Source: Candidatus Heimdallarchaeota archaeon (GTDB taxonomy: Archaea > Asgardarchaeota > Heimdallarchaeia > Heimdallarchaeales > Heimdallarchaeaceae). Taken from it: a stretch of 64,000 nucleotides of DNA. The translations under genes and the position numbers were made by a program. The stretch is from positions 115,799-179,798 of the forward strand of contig JAEOTE010000007.1 in assembly GCA_016839945.1 (NCBI GenBank). Reading direction: 5' to 3'. The notes under the pieces were generated by a model. The model saw nothing but the letters and a program-made list of their open reading frames with translations, did not search any database and was not told the DNA's origin. Shown piece by piece: positions 59,391-64,000 of the stretch. Every line of letters starts with the position of its first letter. Within the stretch, counting starts at the first letter, position 1.

Positions 59391-60224
59391 TTGTTTATTT
59401 TGAAGGAAGATTTAATAGATAAACAAGATTCTGTTTTATTTATGCCGTTTGTAGATAATAAAGGAATAAAAATACATTATCAAGTTGAAGGAAAAGGTTA
59501 TCCAATAATATTAATAACAGGTTTTCAAGGATCAATTGAAGACTGGTATAAATCCAATTATGTTGTTTCACTAAAGCAAAAATATCAACTTATACTGATT
59601 GATAAAAGAGGACATGGGAAAAGTGACAAACCTCACAATCCTGAGGACTATATACAAGAGAAACTTGCATCAGATATTATAGCAGTTATGGATGAGTTAG
59701 AAATTGAGAAAGCACATTTCTGGGGATATTCGTTTGGAGGATATATTGGGATAATTCTAGCTAAATATAATCCGGAAAGGTTTCACACATTTATATTTGG
59801 AGGAGTTTCTCCTCAAGAAATACAAGAAGAACAGCAAGAAAGAATGAATATGTTCTTTAATTCTATGAAAGAAGGTCTTAAAGGATATATTGACTTTCAT
59901 GATAAACATGGAATTGAAATAACTCCTGAATATAGAAAAGAGATAGAGAGTTGGGACTTTGATGCACTAAATGCAGCAACTAGGAGTGAAGATATATTTC
60001 AAAACATGGAGCCACAATTACTGCAACTAGATGCACCTGTTTTATTCTATGCGGGAGAAAATGATGAATGGTATCATCATCCAAGACAAGTAGAATTTAG
60101 CAAGAAAATGAAAAATGCTAAAGTAGTTGGAATTCCTGACCATGGTCATGGAGTTAATAGAGAAAAAGATTTAGTTCTACCGCGCGTACTAGAGTTTCTG
60201 GAAAATGTAGAAGAAAATATGTGA
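59391..60224 (+). CDS. Alpha/beta hydrolase (tandem copy 1)
   Basis: MPFVDNKGIKIHYQVEGKGYPIILITGFQGS...DKRGHGKSDKP...HFWGYSFGGYIG; start may be 59442. Confidence 0.93.
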   Translation: MFILKEDLIDKQDSVLFMPFVDNKGIKIHYQVEGKGYPIILITGFQGSIEDWYKSNYVVSLKQKYQLILIDKRGHGKSDKPHNPEDYIQEKLASDIIAVMDELEIEKAHFWGYSFGGYIGIILAKYNPERFHTFIFGGVSPQEIQEEQQERMNMFFNSMKEGLKGYIDFHDKHGIEITPEYRKEIESWDFDALNAATRSEDIFQNMEPQLLQLDAPVLFYAGENDEWYHHPRQVEFSKKMKNAKVVGIPDHGHGVNREKDLVLPRVLEFLENVEENM

Positions 60225-60315
60225 GTTTACAAAAAAATAAATTGAATAAAAACCTGATAGAAAAACTTTCATTTAAAAAAATACATTTAAGAAGGTTTAT
60301 GCTACTTATCATTTT

Positions 60316-61098
60316 ATGCCGTTTGTAGAAAATGAGGGAGTAAAAATCCACTATGTTGTTGAGGGACAAGGAGCACCATTAGTAATGCTACATGGAGGAC
60401 CTGGTAGTCACCAAGAATGGTATGCATGTAATCACGTACATACTCTAATGAACCAATATCAACTCATTCTTCCTGATCTCAGGGGGAACGGGCAGAGTGA
60501 CAAACCTCATGATTCGGAATCATATTCAACGAAGCATTATACCTCTGATATTATTGCAATTTTAGATAATTTGAACATAGACAAAGCTCATTGTTGGGGA
60601 TATTCACTTGGAGGATACTTAGCTTTTTGTCTATCTAGAGATTATCCAGAACGGTTCCTCAGTTACATTATAGGAGGAGCTCAACCTATGGGATTAAGTG
60701 CGGAAGTAAAGGAATACCAAAATTCTATCAGAGAAAAACTCAAGAGAGGAGCAGAAGGTTTAATAGAGCATCTCAAGGAGAGAGGAGATACTATTTCACC
60801 AGAAACTGAGAAACACTTTAGAACTTGGGACTTTGTAGCAATTAACGCATGGTCAGATAATGAAGATATATTTAGCAAAGTAGATGAACATCTCCCAGAA
60901 CTTGATGAACCATTTCTGCTTTATGCAGGAGAATTAGACGAATGGAATCCTTATCCCCATCTTGTAGAAATTAGCAAGAAAATGAAAAATGCAAAAACAA
61001 TCCTCTTTGAAGCAAAAGGACATACAGTACAATTCATTCCAGGAGTTGTTCTTCCTCATGTACTAGAATTTCTTGAAGGAATAGAAAAAAAGGAATAA
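60316..61098 (+). CDS. Alpha/beta hydrolase (tandem copy 2)
   Basis: MPFVENEGVKIHYVVEGQGAPLVMLHGGPGS...DLRGNGQSDKP...HCWGYSLGGYLA. Confidence 0.95.
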   Translation: MPFVENEGVKIHYVVEGQGAPLVMLHGGPGSHQEWYACNHVHTLMNQYQLILPDLRGNGQSDKPHDSESYSTKHYTSDIIAILDNLNIDKAHCWGYSLGGYLAFCLSRDYPERFLSYIIGGAQPMGLSAEVKEYQNSIREKLKRGAEGLIEHLKERGDTISPETEKHFRTWDFVAINAWSDNEDIFSKVDEHLPELDEPFLLYAGELDEWNPYPHLVEISKKMKNAKTILFEAKGHTVQFIPGVVLPHVLEFLEGIEKKE

Positions 61099-61145
61099 TG
61101 TTGCTTAGTTCTATTATTAATATTGTAAAACTGAAATCCAATCAT

Positions 61146-61694
61146 TTACATGCTTTTTGTACTTCTATTATCTAGTTCAGATTTAAATTTCTGTATTTGT
61201 TTATATTCGATAATTAGAAAAACTCCTGGAAAAATTCCAGGAACCATCCAAATTAAGAAGTAAAGAGCGAGTAATTCTCCTGATGACATTGATATTGATG
61301 TTAATACTATAGAAAGAATCACGAAAAACATAGTTATAACTAATAATATTATTGAAAGAATTCTTTTTTTCTTAATTTTCTCTGATAATTCTTCATCTGC
61401 AAGCTTTGTTAAATCTTTGATACTTCTCTTCTTAGTACTATCTCTTCTCGAGTAAACAAATCTAAATAATGTAAATGAAAAAGCCAATATGAAGACTATT
61501 GTGCAAGGAATAGCTAAGAGAGCAAACCATTCATCAATAAATCCCCACATAAAATATCCTGCAAAAGAACCTATTAACCCCCCAGATAAAGAGATAACTA
61601 AGATTATTTTAGCTTTAGTATTATCAGTTTTAGAATAAATCTTAGACAACTTATCAACAGAATCAGGCGTTTCTTCAGTTGGAACTTGTGTCAT
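61146..61694 (-). CDS. 4-TM membrane protein of the same two-lobed type as 37895-39123
   Basis: IKDLTKLADEELSEKIKKKRILSIILLVITMFFVILS after a first TM pair. Confidence 0.7.
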   Translation of the reverse strand: MTQVPTEETPDSVDKLSKIYSKTDNTKAKIILVISLSGGLIGSFAGYFMWGFIDEWFALLAIPCTIVFILAFSFTLFRFVYSRRDSTKKRSIKDLTKLADEELSEKIKKKRILSIILLVITMFFVILSIVLTSISMSSGELLALYFLIWMVPGIFPGVFLIIEYKQIQKFKSELDNRSTKSM

Positions 61695-61836
61695 AACAAA
61701 AAAAATTGATTAGTTTTCTATTTAAAAGTTGTTACAGAATTTAGAAAGAAAATTAAAACGCAAAAGAGATTGGAATTCTAGACTTTGGTAATGATGTTGT
61801 CGATTAAAAAGATTTAAACTAGGTAAAGGTAAAGAA

Positions 61837-63432
61837 TTAAGCCATACTCAGTATAGCTCTACTTCTTAGTTTGAAGATCCAATGACTGATAAAGGGGAAT
61901 AACACTCTTAGGGTTCTCTTACTTGCACTGAATCTATTGATTATGTGCTTAGCAGTATTCATACCTGAATAGAAACAAGGAGGTAATCCTCCACTTACTA
62001 TATTTGCACCAGCAAAGAACAATCTTCTTATTGGAGTTTTTCTACCTATTCTTCCTGAACCTTCTCTTGCTCCATACCAAGCTCCTTCAGTATTCAGAGT
62101 ATATCTTTCAAAAGTTAAAGGTGTTGCAATAAGTTTTGAGGTAATATGCTTAGACAAATCAGGGATCATATTCTCTGCTAGCTTAATGAGTTTATCAGCA
62201 TAATACTTCTTTATTCTATTGTACTCTTTACGATTTTCAAACTTCCATTTATTTCTCCAATTATAAGGAGCAAATGTGAACAATATAACTGAAGATTTAC
62301 CCTTGTTTAGCAATCCTCGATCGATTTTAGTTGGAATTCTAAGTAAAACTTCTTTTGGGTTGAAATCGTTTTCAAGGTATCCTCTAACACATTCTTCTGG
62401 ATCTAAGTTATAGACTAGATGTGATGGATAGTCTTTAAGTTCCTTATCTAATCCTAAGAACACTGAAAAACCTGAAATAGATTGATTTAGTTTGGCTATT
62501 TTAACCAAGTATCTATTGGGTATTTTCTTGTAATCCACATACTCAAATATGGTTCTTTTTAGGTCAGCATTAGAGATAATCCATTTTCCTTTAATAAAAG
62601 TCCCGTCTGATAGTTCTACCCCTATTGCTGTTCTTCTCTTTGTTATTATTCTTGATACTTTGCTTTTATATCGAATCTCTCCACCTTTGTTCTCGTATGT
62701 ATTTACCATGCTTTCTGCGAAATTTAGCATTCCACCTCTAGGGTAAAAATACCCATCGAAAACAGGAGAGAAAAACATTATAGCTGCTGCTGTTGCTTTT
62801 ATTGAAGCTGATGGTATTCCATACCACAGAATATAGACTGAGAGTACTTTTTTCAGCTGTTCATTGGATATGAATTTGGTAAGGAAATCTTTGTATGACA
62901 TAAAAGCATATTTTCTCATCTGAGGACATTTCAATCCTATTTTCAGGATATCCTTAAATGATGGATCTACTCCTTCTTTTACAGCATTGTTAAATTCATT
63001 ATGTATCTTCCTAAGTACTTTGAAAAGTTTCTTGATTTCATCTTCATTCTCTGGAAATTTCTCAATGAGTTCTTCTTCATACTTAATAGGATCTGCATAC
63101 ATTGTAACAGTCTTATCTGGAAAATGTAAAACTTCTAAGGGATCAACTCTGATATATTCAGGATTAATACCCAAACTAGCTATCGATTGTCGGAAGTTTT
63201 GATTTTCTCCGCACATAACTAAGCCTTCGGCTCCAGAATCAAAGTAGTAACCATTGTGTCTAAATCCACTTATGTATCCACCTGGTGCATTATGTTGTTC
63301 TAAAATCAGTGATTTCATCTCGGGTTTTAATGTCTGCAAAGTAAGACCTGCAGAGAGACCACCAATTCCTGAACCAATGATTATAACATCGTAAGTTGCT
63401 ACTTGTTTTGGCATACTATCATCGAGATTCAC
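61837..63432 (-). CDS. FAD-dependent oxidoreductase, phytoene desaturase/carotenoid isomerase-like
   Basis: VIIGSGIGGLSAGLTLQ...LEQHNAPGGYISGFRHNGYYFDSGAEGL; C-terminal FAGANIVSGGLPPCFYSGMNTAKHII. Confidence 0.92.
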   Translation of the reverse strand: MNLDDSMPKQVATYDVIIIGSGIGGLSAGLTLQTLKPEMKSLILEQHNAPGGYISGFRHNGYYFDSGAEGLVMCGENQNFRQSIASLGINPEYIRVDPLEVLHFPDKTVTMYADPIKYEEELIEKFPENEDEIKKLFKVLRKIHNEFNNAVKEGVDPSFKDILKIGLKCPQMRKYAFMSYKDFLTKFISNEQLKKVLSVYILWYGIPSASIKATAAAIMFFSPVFDGYFYPRGGMLNFAESMVNTYENKGGEIRYKSKVSRIITKRRTAIGVELSDGTFIKGKWIISNADLKRTIFEYVDYKKIPNRYLVKIAKLNQSISGFSVFLGLDKELKDYPSHLVYNLDPEECVRGYLENDFNPKEVLLRIPTKIDRGLLNKGKSSVILFTFAPYNWRNKWKFENRKEYNRIKKYYADKLIKLAENMIPDLSKHITSKLIATPLTFERYTLNTEGAWYGAREGSGRIGRKTPIRRLFFAGANIVSGGLPPCFYSGMNTAKHIINRFSASKRTLRVLFPFISHWIFKLRSRAILSMA

Positions 63433-63491
63433 TAGGAGTCATTCATAAAGTACTGCTTTCAACAAAAATCATTATATGCAGATAAATTAGG

Positions 63492-63629
63492 TTAGAGAGG
63501 TTTTAGTTGCATTTTAGAAATTGACTCGTGAAATTTGACACTATCACTACTGAGACTAGCTTGAATATTTACTTGGCTAAATATCAAGATAAAGAGGAAT
63601 AGAACGAAATAGAAAGGTTTCATTTTCAT
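63492..63629 (-). CDS. Short ORF (45 aa) with signal-peptide-like N-terminus, below the ORF-track cutoff
   Basis: Reverse-complement translation MKMKPFYFVLFLFILIFSQVNIQASLSSDSVKFHESISKMQLKPL*. Confidence 0.35.
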   Translation of the reverse strand: MKMKPFYFVLFLFILIFSQVNIQASLSSDSVKFHESISKMQLKPL

Positions 63630-64000
63630 ATGTATCCTATAACGGTTTATAATCTCAAAAGTAAATTTTGTCCTTCCATTTTAAATAAGAGTTCTTTTTT
63701 CACCTTGTAAGAAGATATCTAAGTCTATTTTTAAGCCTTCTATTTCCTTTTTAGAAACTGAACACCTTTTTGGAAGATATGTCTGGAAGACAATAAGATA
63801 GGTTATTAGAAAAACCTTCTTATGAGAATAGCTGTTTTAAATTGATATCAATGACAATATATAGTTAATCAAGTACAATTACTTATTTGTAGAATTAACG
63901 ATTCATTATACTTTGCATCTTTCATCTAAAAGAAAGGAAAATGAGAGACTTAATACAGCTCTGGCATCGTTAGAATTAATTTCCTCATTCTTTGCATGTG

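Overview
AT-rich, gene-dense archaeal window (probably Asgard-like, inferred from gene content and not tested) with about 50 plausible genes. I recognised no rRNA, tRNA, CRISPR array or transposase. The main finding is a gene the ORF track misses because it runs off the left edge. The minus-strand frame from 11812 down to base 2 is open for at least 3,937 codons. It encodes a topoisomerase VI subunit B-like GHKL ATPase (GHKL, H2TH and transducer regions) fused to more than 3,300 aa of tandem helix-hairpin-helix-like units, about 45-50 by eye. The next genes form a possible cytoskeletal locus: a divergent FtsZ/tubulin-superfamily GTPase with an intact GGGTGS loop, directly abutting a multi-spanning membrane protein, and a second, degenerate FtsZ-fold candidate on the other strand. 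Other points of interest are a 1,473-aa surface protein with a cytosolic longin-like domain, a possible stand-alone longin-like protein, a family of two-lobed 4-TM proteins, a PadR plus heterodimeric ABC exporter operon, a recent tandem alpha/beta-hydrolase duplication, and a ~105-nt intergenic element that could fold as a structured RNA. All family assignments come from reading the sequence; no database search was run.
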